Assembly (NCBI GenBank): GCA_964019135.1
Contig: OZ025258.1
Coordinates: 29,072,186-29,136,185, forward strand
Direction of reading: 5' to 3'
Length of the DNA: 64,000 nucleotides
From: Arenicola marina
Taxonomy: Eukaryota > Annelida > Polychaeta > Arenicolidae
The position numbers and the translations under genes were made by a program. The notes below the pieces were generated by a model. The model was not told where the DNA came from and made no database searches. It was given only the letters and a program-made list of their open reading frames with translations. Shown piece by piece: positions 43,541 through 55,864 of the stretch. The number at the start of each line of letters is the position of its first letter. The first letter of the stretch is position 1.

Positions 43541-46500
43541 ATAGCTGGTCTGGGCTGGATATATTTTATCACCCTGGTTTAGTGGTTATTGTCCTAGGAT
43601 TCGTTTCACGCTGCAATGGCGGCGGTCAATGCATACGCCAGTGAGTCAACAGGATGCTAGTTTAACTGCTGACTGTACAAGGGATCGTTACGGTCAATTA
43701 AGGCCGATCATTGCCGATAGGGGCCGCCCTGGATGTAGGTCATAGAGATTGTCCGTCATATTCGACATCCCGTGACGCAGAAGCCATGATCTTCGCAATC
43801 CGATATTTGTTTATCAAGGGCACGTGGTGGAGTTTAGCACCCAGTCGGTCTATCATTATGCGGGATATATTGCACGTAACCTGTGACCATTAGACTGGAT
43901 AATTAACGACAACGCAAAACTATGGAAGCGGATTATTTTGGTGCTATTATATTCCGCACACCGTTAATTTGCTTGGCTAAATGCGTAGGTGCACAAACAA
44001 GCCGTAAATTTTGTGCCGAAGTTCCCAGGTATATAAGGGGAAACTCCATTGGGTTTCCAGTCTCATTGAAATATCAAATGTGTCAATGGGACAAGTGACA
44101 CTAGCTGAGGGTCTTTGCGGAGCACGTCCTGCCCAAGATACGACGTGCCACTTCCTGGAACCACCTGCGAGACTTCGTGTCTGATACGTTGTTGACACTG
44201 CTAACGTGATGGTCTGACATTTACTCGTTGTCTTCCCCGTCCTATGTCATCATCCTTCTCCTCAAGCATCGGCCCTTACAGTCAGACATTAAGTGGACGG
44301 TGTCATGGCGAGATAAATACCGTATATATCACACACCACCCCGAACCCTTCCCTCATACTGTCTCCAGAACAGTGGATACAAATATCATACATTACCTAA
44401 CCTTCCGCCATCCTTGTAGGAACGCGACAAACAGTTTGACACTTCAGAAAAATGTTGAACGCGACGGGAAACGCTCTCTGTTCAATATTCATTGCATTAA
44501 GAGATTAAAAGTATAAAAACCATGTGGGGCGGTCGTAAATCCACACGAAGGGCAGATTCGACGGCCGATCTATTTTTGGGCGGCATTCAATTATGTTGGT
44601 TTGGGCAGTCTTGTTTTGTACGCCAGACCGTCTGTCCGATATTGCCAGCCTCTACCCGTGGGGGGGTGGCAGCAGGCTAGGGAGCTGGTAGCCACTGTGG
44701 AGGGTACACATGGGGTGGGGCTAGGTCATTAAGTTTAATTAGACATGGGGATCGATCGGTCCGACGGGGGTTTATCGAGAATAAAACCCCACGCATTGCA
44801 AAAAATCAACGTGATTTGTTGCCGTTTCATCGTTATTTCCGTCCTTTCGTGAGTTTTTCCACACTTGTCATGATGGTTCTTTCATATTTGCTATATATAT
44901 CTTATCTTCTTTGTTGTTATGTTGCTCTTTGGTTGTTGAGAGACAAATAATAATCTTAGTTTTAAGAGGTTTCTTTCGGCCGGGTCCGAGAGGATTATGT
45001 ACATTATTTTCCAACTCCCTATGGAAAGTCTAATGCATGGGGGCCGTTCTGAATTGCAATGCTCTATATTGACGGAATCTGGTGTTGAGCTTATTTTATC
45101 AGCTGCACTCGAGTCTTTGTTGGAATGCTGGCTGCATTGGATCCCGGCATATCGTGCGCAATCACGTGTCAATAAATATCCCGATTAATATTCAATCGAC
45201 ACTGTCCAGAAATAGGGCGGGTCTCAAACCAGTACATAACCCTGTAAAAACCACTTTCATGAGCGACTTGGGCCGCCTCGACACCAGTTTGGACCTCTGG
45301 ATGTATTGGATTGAAGCAGATAAAGAGAGACCGAGAGCGAAAGGGAGAGGAAATTAGGGCCCCCCACCCCCCCTAATTCTCTCTCCCACATCTTCCACAC
45401 CAGTAACAGGCGATGCCTCACCCTCCCCTCCCGCCTTCCACCGTGTAAGTCAGATAATATTGCATCAACAATGTGGTACATACATACAAGGTGGTACATA
45501 CATAAAGGTGGCAGCTTCCAGCGCTGCTGTGTTCACCATATGGGGCTTGTCTTTCGCGATTCATAACCCAATAGTGACTGAAGACAACCTTCTGCCAGCA
45601 GGACAAGTAAAGACCTAACCTCTAGCGGGTTGGTGCTAATGGCGACAGGGTTTACTCAGCAAACATGGACTCAGGACGTCGAATGTCTAGCGTGAATGAA
45701 TGTCGTATGTTGAGGGTCGTATAATGTACCTAAGCTGTCTCCAGCTGTAAATTATTGTACATAGAAGTTATATATTTATCTCCATTAAAATCGAAAATAG
45801 CCTTGGCAATATATACAACCCGTGAGGTCGACGTCCTCTTAAAGTACTTTAGGTAATTTCTGTTGGCTGTTCCGCTCTCTGACTTACACGGTGGAAGGGT
45901 GGAGGGGAGGGGGAGGCAGTTACTGGTGTGGGAGATGTGAATTTCGTGATAACGCCAGCCCCGTAGCCGGCGGCATGCCGGACGAATATGTGCCTTCGAA
46001 GCTTGAATTCCGGTGCAATCAAACGGTGAAATTTGCTTCAGAAACGAGCCCCTTATCTGTGCCCCTTACCCCTTAACGCGGCCAGCTCCAGAGAGCAGAT
46101 TAAAGCAGTGTCTGTTATGAGCGTTTACACTTCGCGAGTCCACACTATAACATACCACTTGAATGTTTTTTTGGGTCCGGCCATTTAGCACTGGAAAAGG
46201 CGCGAAAGCAGCAGACGACTTTTACGCATTAAACGTGTATATTAGGCGCAGCCTTTCATGAAGCTATCGCAGACTTTGTCTCAAGTTTACCATCGTAAAA
46301 CATTTACGTGTTTTAGGTTTACGGTTGTGCGTGTATACCAAAGCCCGTGTTACGGTGCTAACCGATACTATGAAACACGTGTCAGCCCGGTTTCTAGACG
46401 CGGTTCAAGAGCTTTTTTTTTCGCGGTTGTTTTGGCCCCCGTCTGCAGGCATATATTTCTTTTATTCTCTATTTGTAGCACGGGCCAAAGAAATGGATCT

Positions 46501-46829
46501 GGGTCCTCGTGAAAGGTTACATTCCAGACTGTGGGGTTAAATCCGAGTGTTTCCGCTCCCATGGGGGTCTAGGCGGGATTAAGGCAGTGGCTGCAAGGGA
46601 GCAGCTGGGTGATAGAAAACTATATATAATCAGTGAGGTAGACGGCAGCCTGTGAGATTCAGCTACCTATGCGCCATTCTGCCTCCCACCGTCACAGAAT
46701 ATAATCACTCCCCTCGTAACCACTGATCGACAATGCTCAGCTCACCGCTAATTCATTTTACCCCGCTCAAGAAGATCACTTTGTATGATGCATTCATGAG
46801 TCAGCTGCTCCCCGGCATGACAAACCATG

Positions 46830-46843
46830 GTTGCCTAGGTAAC
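46830..46843. promoter_or_regulatory. RFX-like palindrome
   Basis: GTTGCCTAGGTAAC, near-perfect inverted repeat of the RFX type. Confidence 0.35.
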
Positions 46844-48131
46844 GAATCACTCGTTTCACGACCGGTCGCAGAGCTAATTGGCGTGGCGACCGCGCGCCAA
46901 TTAATCCCTCAGCTCGTTGTAATTATCCTAGAATTCCGATTGCCCACCGGGTTGGGAGACCACGTGACAGACTCTCTGGCGCCTATTGGCTCCACCTTGT
47001 CGCCAGTGGTTATCTGTAACTGAGCCTGAACGGCCACCGCTCTGCCTCCTGTAACCCCCGCCTCATCCAAGATTGGAGAGGGCTGGAGTGGGGGCGTCCC
47101 CAGTATACTCCCCAGATATTTATAGGGATACGCCCAGTTTTTATTCCCAATGAGATGCTTTATAAGATTTTTTGTCAAGAATCACCCAGATACATTACAA
47201 ATCTTACTTAACGCAAGTAATGCTCTGGTGAGAGATGATGTAACTAATGTATATGATATAAAAGATACTCTGACACAAATATACTGTGATATAAATAGTA
47301 GATATGAAATTTTTACTAGTCTTTGAAGCATAAGCCCCTTTGTTGAACTAGTCCCATGGTTCATTGGTTAATTTAGTCCGGCACAACCACATTTATACTT
47401 CGGTTACCAAGTCGGTCACCAAGTTATGTGATGTCATCATTGTTTAAATTATCTTCCATTAGATGTGAAACCGCGAACACTAATTGAGGAGCTCTTGATT
47501 ACTGGTTGTCACGAGGCTCAGGACGTCCGGTCATTACGCTTATCACCACGTGACTCACATCACACTCTCTAATTACCGAAAACTGATTGTGTAAACTGTG
47601 GCAAGTTGATGTACTGCGGCCTTGGCTTATGAGGTGTCCACTTGCCACGTTGTAACACTGTTTCACAATGCTACCACCGCCCGCGAGCGTTCTAAGGAAG
47701 GGAGTATGAAACATACAGCTTATGGATTGATGACTAATAGTTGAGGACAATCGCCAAAGTTGTCACGGCGTTGTGGGATGAGAGTGAGTGTGAGAGAGGG
47801 TTGTGGGGGGGGGGAGGAGGGGGGGGGGGTGGCCAGAATGAATGGACCATGCATGGACAGTCGTGAAAGGAGACTAAAATTTCGCCGCGGGAGACAAATT
47901 TAACGAAATCAGTCGATTAGAAAAGCCTTGTTGTACTTCCAACCTGCCCTATTATCGCTCACACTGATCCTCCTGTAAACAAAGCGACGGCCGGTTTCTC
48001 CGGTCGCCCATCGCTGGAGGCCCTCGACCGGAGGGTGTGTGTGATTGGTGAGTGTGGAGGGCGGGGGCTTTTCGGTGGTCAATGGGGCAGATGTCGGGGG
48101 CTGAACAAAGGCGCCGGGGCTCGTGCCGTCG

Positions 48132-48149
48132 CCGTGAGGGGGCGCCACT
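48132..48149 (+). promoter_or_regulatory. CTCF-like motif
   Basis: CCGTGAGGGGGCGCCACT, close to the CTCF core (AGGGGGCGCC). Confidence 0.4.
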
Positions 48150-51100
48150 ATCGCCGATCATCGTGACGGCGCTAATCTGCCGTGACCACCCCCGTACCGG
48201 CCGAGGTGGGCAGAGGGGACAGATGGGCGAACTGACCAGCCGCCCCAGCCCCAGCCCCGGTCCCCACCGCCTCGCTCTTGTCGCTCGCCCACCGGCCTGT
48301 GGGTGCGGCTGCAGCACGCGGGGAATACGCTTTGCACGTGTGGAGGGGCAAGTTGGAGCGGCTTTCATGGCTTAATTACCCGAATGGCGTCCTTTTGGCT
48401 GTGGTCAATGTTTGCTCCAATTAATGAATTGAGGGTAAAGACAAAAAAAAGCTTTGAATGAACGATGAAGACACAGAAATGAAATAAAAGGAGCGCGCAT
48501 TAACAATTTGTTCTTCAACGGTGAATATAAAGTCGGCATAGGCTACAAGTGTCGGGGAGCACAATGGCTATTCACTAACCAGGATCTGCTGCCGACCAGC
48601 CTGGTATTAATGACCAGCCTCCCAATTATCCACGAACTATTTCTGCATTAGATATATAAACCGAAACCTTTTGTGAATGCCTAGGTCATATGTTTATGTA
48701 TATTATATACACATACAAATTGCATTACAAATAAATATAATTTATATTATATACACATACAAGGTGCATTACAAATTAATATAGTTCATATTATCCACAC
48801 ATATATGTGCATCATGAGACAAAACAAGGCATTATACCAACTGAGTATATTATTCGATGTAAAGCCGGTTCACATTGTTTGATCGTTTTTGCCGAGGTTT
48901 CCCGGCTCTGACTATTATGATCACGTGGTTTTCAATCCTTGGCATGGAGAAGGTATCATTCTTCATCGCCATTAGCTCACCCTGTCACCCTGAAGGTCAG
49001 TCTCATTCAAAAGGCGCCAGTGGAAGCTGTATATTGTTCGGCCAAGTGGTATCCAAGGTCAATTACGTTGTGTGAGATATCTCCCCGATCAGCAGTTTCC
49101 GGTGTGCTATGGCCTCCCACTGCCATCTCCCTCGGGTGTCTTTTTGGCACCGGAACTATTGTCCGCACTTACCCGATGCAGATCCTGACTAAACCTAATC
49201 GATTGGCAAGCACCACTGAATTGTATGTTGGACGATTCACCAAGGCAGGCTATAATTACAAATGATATAATGATGACGATGTGGGAATACAAAAGGTCGG
49301 GAGGCTCTTCAACTGTACATATCTGCCCCCCCCCCCCCACCCCTACCCCTTCTCACTGCTGCTCCTCAGTCTTTAACAGTAGCCCGAAGGGCCTGTAACC
49401 GTGGGTGTAAGTAATCTAACATACCAACTCAAGGGAAACGGCCTTTAATTTCGGATCCTAACGATAAGTTACCACACGTCCATATGAAGGTATTTGTCAG
49501 GACTGTTTTATTCTCTTCTACAAGGGGGATGATCGAGTATTCTCTGACGACGTGGGAGCTCTTGATTTATAGCCGCTGCTAAACAAAGTGATTTCCATAG
49601 CAGCGCCGGGGTTAATGTTTTGATATCGTACCATTGGCCATCACCCTTTTGATGAAGGGAGTGAGATGGGCGCTATCTGTGCGGGAGATTTTGATGCTAG
49701 TCAATAACTGCCTGGGTTAGCCATGTTTTTCACCCAATCCTCCTACATAACGCAGACCTGGCTTATATCTTGTACCCATCATCTCGGCAGCTACCATCGA
49801 TTCCTCACGCTTCAGGTGCTGTTAAAACAGTCCGGGATGTTGAAGGATGGCATTGAAACTGAATTCGATTCAGCATAGAAACGACGGTATTGACATACAA
49901 CGACTGCGCATGCGTTAAGCGTTGCATGGAATCGTGTTGTAGTCAATGGAACGTCTGTGCTTTCTGTGGCGCGAGTATGGTGTTGGTGGGGGGGGGTGGG
50001 GGGGGCAGTGAAAGGAGACAAATGAAAGGGACAGGTGGGGGAGGGAGTTGAATGAATATCGAGGACTTAGAAGTCATGGTGTTGTGGGCAGGGGCTGACT
50101 GGGGCGATGGGGTAAGATTTAGCCTATTGTGAATGTTGCCTCTATCGTTGACGGGCATGCTAAGAACAACGGGGGTGAGGGGTGAGGGAGAGGAGGAGCG
50201 GGGGGGGGCGGGGACGAGTTGAAACTTACAGAGATACATTGTTGGAAGCCCATGACACCCCCACCCTGCCCCCACACACATATCGGCCCCTATTTTAACT
50301 GGGATATTGTTTGTGACAGACTTTGAGTGGTCGTGTGTCGATCTACGCTTCAGGACTCAGCGCTAAGTATAGCTATCTAGGTCTATGACTACACATATAT
50401 AATTATAACTGAGCCCTAATGTAAACAGTGACATACCCAGGCACGTACAGGTATCTGTGGTGATGAAGTTTAAAGTATCGCTGTTTCAATGCAATTATAT
50501 ATGTATTATATTTGCGAACGATATATACTATTAAAAAACTATCACAGTTTAATTATATCAAACGCAACCAAAGTTGTTGGTGGACATTCATTGATTGATT
50601 GTGATTCATAGCTATCATCCTGACCTCCGTCCGTCCATTAATACTGACCTGTGTAATGGTAGGTTTGACACCCGGTAATGGTCAGTTTACGGGCTTGGGC
50701 GTGGGACAGTGGGAAGGGGGTGGGAGAGCGTCGGCGATTCAAAGCAAATGCATTTGCGCTAGCAGCGAAGCGCGAAATTCGCCGAGTCACGCGGAGGTGC
50801 CTAGCAACTAGCGCGACGTTATTGCGCTAATAGTCGCATACCTCGTACACATTCAAACTACCTATATAGATTAACATATCTGGCTGGGTTTTGCCACGCT
50901 GATTGACGCCATAAAAGATGCCATTGTGTGACTAATAGTCATCGTCGAACGACCGACATATTTCGAAAGGCATGTATTTTAGCTTTGGGGCTGGGATCCG
51001 GTGTGCATGGTGGCAAATGTACCGGAAATGGGTATTCCTGGATAAATAGTGATTGGTTTTTCCGTTGTCCCGATGGCTTCCCTTTGTGTGATTGATTTAT

Positions 51101-51427
51101 GCAAAACTACCTGCCACAGCATACAATTAGCAGGACGTTCCTGTTTGCTCCCCTTTCCCCACAGAGCTCCAAATAGTTCTGCAAACTGTGGCTGTAGCTA
51201 TATATATGGGCTGATTGCTACCGTTGTCACTATATTTTTTAGTATAAACCTCCATTCGTGACGAGCTACACGTTTTTTCCTCCTACCATATGGCTCCAGA
51301 CATACGTAAGATGGCTTGTTCACCGACTAAACAGGTGGTCGAGGTCCATTATCTAGGTCACGTTATTCTACTTACTGTCGTATATATGTATTGTGCACTA
51401 TGAGCAAACACATGTTTCCAATCATTT

Positions 51428-51503
51428 CACTTTAAGTCACTCAGTTCTTATAACATAAAAAAAGTCACTTTAAGTCACTCAGTTCTTATAACATAAAAAA
51501 AGT
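51428..51503. repeat. 38-bp tandem duplication
   Basis: Two identical 38-bp copies starting CACTTTAAGTCACTCAGTTC; identity suggests a recent event. Confidence 0.95.
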
Positions 51504-51665
51504 TGTATTCGATTAGGCTTCTCGCTAAGTGAAATGTGCTCCTGCGGCCGGAAAAAGTGCTACAGGGTGTAGGCCTGGTCTATATTCTGCTGAAGGCTAG
51601 TGGCTGATGCCTCACCCTGGAATGGGTGAAGGAAAGTCAGATTAGCGGAAGCATTTGAAGGTAGC

Positions 51666-51723
51666 ATGGCTTCCATGCGCTGGTTGTTTACCGTTCTCAG
51701 GTTTCATCTCGTGACTGTGCTAG
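51666..51723 (+). CDS. Candidate first coding exon (signal peptide) of the Ig-domain gene
   Basis: ATG followed by 18 codons giving ASMRWLFTVLRFHLVTVL, a short basic N end and a hydrophobic core. It ends CTAG/GTGTCA with one base over. Spliced to the exon at 55595 it restores Ala and continues AHA-QDAV, a textbook A-x-A signal-peptidase site between residues 23 and 24. The donor GTGTCA is weak and the intron would be 3.9 kb, so this is inference. If wrong, the true first exon lies elsewhere upstream. Confidence 0.42.
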
Positions 51724-53804
51724 GTGTCACTCCCAAGAACTATGGCTGCCGGCTAAAGGTTGGGTTTATATAAAGATAACAGAATGTAAGTTGAATCCCG
51801 ATATATTTGGAGGTTTCCTTTGGCTTCTAAAACTGAAAAAAGCACCAATGGGTGGGGGGGGGGGGGGGGGGGCAGGCGAAGTAATGCCGTGAGTGCTTAT
51901 GGTTTCTATGGAGTGGCTTCTTAGTTACTGGTTGTTATGCAGTGGCATCTTAGTTACGGGCGTTAGGAACCCTTTGCTGACATGTCACTGCGATATGTCG
52001 TAAATCATAGCGACGGTGCCGTCTGTCGTTTATCACAGCCAAAGAGTCATGAGTGTCGAGGACCTGTGCTTAGCCATAGAAGTAGGAGAGACGTGCCATT
52101 TGCGACGTATGTCACATGGGGATTGTGTCACATGGGGCGTATGTCACATGGGGAGTATGACGTGACAGGTATGGCATATAGGGTGTTCAAATGCATGTCT
52201 CATGCGGCGTATATTTATGATGTGTCACATTTTGGTATAGCTTAAACCGACGCGTTAAGCTTAAGTTTTAACCTTTTGGATCTACTCGCGGTTGCGGTCG
52301 GTTCAGCTAGGAACGGCCGGAAAGTACCTACCACCTTTGATGAAATCGCGCCCTTTTGTTAAACTACACGACTGAGTTTGGAGAACTTGATGCTCAGCGA
52401 ACAAGACCAAGGTAACCTTAGACAGCTCACAGGTTTGTACTTGATTTGTTGCTTAACCCCTGGTGAATTTTGAATTAATACGTAATGATATTTAAAGGGC
52501 CGCATGATAACATGACTAATTACATTAATTGTGATGACATTAACTCCCGGGCCTTAACTGATAGCACCCTATTGGCTAGACCGTTCACGCTATTGATATT
52601 TTGTCACCTACCTCACCCACCACCCTCCGTCGACTGCACACCCCATGCGGACAACACCACTCCCCACCCATTCCTCTCATAGAACCCACACATAACAACC
52701 CCACCGCCATGAAAACCATTCCGCGAATGTGAAAGATACCTTGAATGGGCCTTACTCTTTTTTAAGTATGTGGTACAACTTTGCTTTAAAATATAAATGT
52801 GCCAGCGTCCTGTCATCCCCTTGGAGGTACATTACCCCCCCTCGCCACCACCCACCCACCCTCACGCTCCCCCTACCGCTTTGTTAAACAATTATAATCA
52901 TGGCAATGTACTAACAGATACCCTGCGCCGAACCTAGACAAACGCTTACCTCTCGCAAGATACCTCCTGCCTTAATCGTTAATTCCCTTACTAAGCCTGA
53001 ATTTTCACTACCCAGCCCTGGTCTTATCTCATTAACCCTTGCATTTGGCGAAATCTCACAATAAGTTACAAAATACTTACAATTCACGCACCTCTAACTG
53101 CACGGTTTAGCCTACATCTGTACCCGCTCCACAACAGATACCTGTGTAGAGTGTGCTATGCTTGTATGGTTTGCGCTAGTGCTCGTTAGTATGTTAGTAT
53201 GGCTTTGCTTGTACGTAGCATTTGTCACCGTGCTTTTGCCTTCAAGCGTATTTAAGTTCTTGTTTTATTGCCTTATTTACCCAATCATGAAGTTTGATGT
53301 TTAGATGATTGTTTTCATTATATTTATTTATCAAATGATTTTTGTAAAGTATTTTGTTTTATGGAATTTTACATTGTCACCGGTTCCAGTTTTTGTTTCT
53401 TTTGTGCAATAATATTTGTTTTATTGTAGCTGTATGTGGCCCCATGTGAAACAACATACCTTGTCGCATGTGATTGTTAGCGGTAATATCTCACCAAATG
53501 ACGCCTTTCTCGTTATTTTGTGCTATATCGACGAAGATCAAGGAACGTAAAGGCAATGACTTACAACATGGGAGATGTTTTTACTCGCTTGAATTCTTAA
53601 CGTGATTGGTGTACGCGTGAAACCTGCATGCATATACTCACATTTAACTGTTCATTGTCCCGACCAGATACCGTGTTGTTATATATTTCCTCTTCTGGCT
53701 ACCTCGTCCAGTTGGATTAAACCATTCGACAAGCATTATAGATTTTAACATTATATGACTAGTGGAATGTTTCATCTCCAACAGCAAAAGAAAAATCCAT
53801 TTGC

Positions 53805-53821
53805 GGGCGCCCCCTGTTGGC
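53805..53821 (-). promoter_or_regulatory. CTCF-like motif
   Basis: Minus strand GCCAACAGGGGGCGCCC, the best CTCF-like match in the window. It lies upstream of the main Ig-gene exons, or in its first intron if the 51666 exon is right. Confidence 0.45.
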
Positions 53822-55594
53822 GAAATGGAAGCGAGGCACGATAACTTGAGCACACATTGGTTTAGCGATAACAAACCCTTCGTGACGTCATCTCATTTGG
53901 CTTTTCATCTATGCCTTCGATTTCGTATAGTTCATAAATCAGATTTATAGCTATTTTAATATAATGAATATGACTTTACAATGAACACACCGTTCACTTT
54001 GAAGTATTGTGAGGTGTGCCGTCAAAGAATCGATACGCTGGCAGCCGCCACACGTTTAGGCCATACGACAACCTCTGCCATGTAACAGAGGAGCGTCGCT
54101 TGGACGAGCGCTTTATGACGCACCTCTGCCTCCCCTAACATTTTACGAAACAATGATTTCCTTCTCACGGAGAGAAACACCCAAAGCGAAAGAAATTCGC
54201 ATATTTCGGCTACCTCTTTAAGGGTTCGTCTGTTGTATCCCTATCTGCTGTCGTAAAACTGATTTTTTTCTCACTAATTTAAATATTGAAACTTATGTGT
54301 AATTTGGTTTCCTGTTTTTTGTTTTCGTTTTAGGCAAGTCGTACAATGTGAATATAGTCTGGAGAGGAAGTCGGGTACGCTAAGCATCTGTCTGCAGGCC
54401 ACTCCCTGCAGGGTCACTGCTGGCCCAAGCTAAATGCTGGCCCAGTCTCATTGTGAGGCACGTTCCACGCTCCGAGCGCAGAAACTATGGGAAACATGGG
54501 AGTTTTAGAAATATCCCAGCATTCTATGATAATTATTTCCTCCGTTGACTTCGAAGTTCAACTACTGATGTGCATGCCATCTTAGCGAGTAGATTGCCTT
54601 GCCTTGACACGAATACCGGCTGGTTTTAAGTTAAGTTATTGCGAAAGTGTGATTTATTTACAATAAAACGAGCAGGATTAATAGACGTATTACGACTCAG
54701 AGTTTGACATTCTATGATTCAAAGCCTGCTGGGCGTCGACCACACACATTTGGTCCCTGTTATACACGTGGTCAGGCTTTGCTTGGAAGTATATCGCCCT
54801 TATCTACAGATTCGAATATTTGCTGTTTGATTTGTTTTCCATAGTGACATTAAATGGATCATCCACTGTGATAACATTGCATGTAGCAATAGATTGTAGT
54901 ATGTTGTTCCAATGGTATTGTTGCGTTTAAATTATTATTGTTTTTACTGTTTGAAATGATAATAGGTAATATTTCAGCATCCTCCACCGATATATTTCCA
55001 TCAGTTGCTTCCTTTCTGGAATATTGTATTTGTTATCTGTATACTGATAAGATATATATGTTTTGCATGGTTGTACGCTGCTTAACGCTTTCACATACAC
55101 CAAATAGGAAATCTTATGACAAAATGAATTAGTTATCCAATAAATGTCAACAATATGTGCATTTGCGTTGACTCAATAAAATAATTAACAGCAACATCCG
55201 CGAGTGACTTACTTTACTTGTATGCACGCTGTCATGATTCCATTGCTTTACCTGTTAGAAGCATACAAACAAGATCCGTTAACAACCAGCCAACACGGCA
55301 ACACATCGCTCACAACTTGCCTTGCAAACATACATCTATACTTTATCAGATTCAGCCGTATTTTCAACATGAATAAAAAAGAATATAATTTTGTTTAAAA
55401 ACGATTTAAAAAAAGAAATAATATAGAAAATTAAAAAAGAATATAAAAAAATGTAAAAGAAATATTCGCTCGCCTCTTTTTTTGGCCATTTTGCCGACTA
55501 GTGTCGTAAGTAACGTTAACTATCTTGGCATGTCTGTACACTACGAGGCATTTTGCATGACCCCAATATTTTACGTGACATCTTCTGTTCGCAG

Positions 55595-55864
55595 CTGCGC
55601 ATGCGCAAGATGCGGTGCCGTCAACGGTCATACAGTCGAGCACCTCTGAGGTGGCTCCGGGTGACAGCTTCAACGTCAGTTGCCGAGTGTCCAACCTGAG
55701 AACGCCAAACTTCTTCCGCCTGGAGAAGTATCAGGCTGGAAGCGATATCCCTGTGGACCTCATGACCAATGGGTTCCTGGTGGAATCGGTCCGGGTAATC
55801 GATAGATACAGCGGAAGCCATGCAGCAGATGGACTCGTGTTCGTCTTCACCTTCCATGTCAAAG
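55595..55864 (+). CDS. Ig gene exon 2, start of mature protein and first half of Ig1
   Basis: Acceptor TGTTCGCAG, donor GTCAAAG/GTGAGT, phases 1 and 1. Encodes [25 protein letters not shown] and FVFTFHVK. Reading past the donor stays open into the 29-bp array, but the donor is strong. Confidence 0.9.

Larger units (their letters stand above)
42716..51660. other. No gene recognised
   Basis: About 9 kb without a supportable exon. Contains a (TA)n run at 43497-43536, a ~57-bp AT-rich tandem duplication at about 48690-48800, and a 14-bp palindrome GCAAATGCATTTGC at 50744-50757. A tATATAAGGGG at about 44031 could be a TATA box, but nothing downstream looks coding. Confidence 0.45.

Noticed and set aside
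43570-43630. tRNA-like CTGGTTTAGTGGTTATTGTC with GGATTCG nearby
   Set aside because: A and B boxes too close together and no cloverleaf; at best a SINE scrap.
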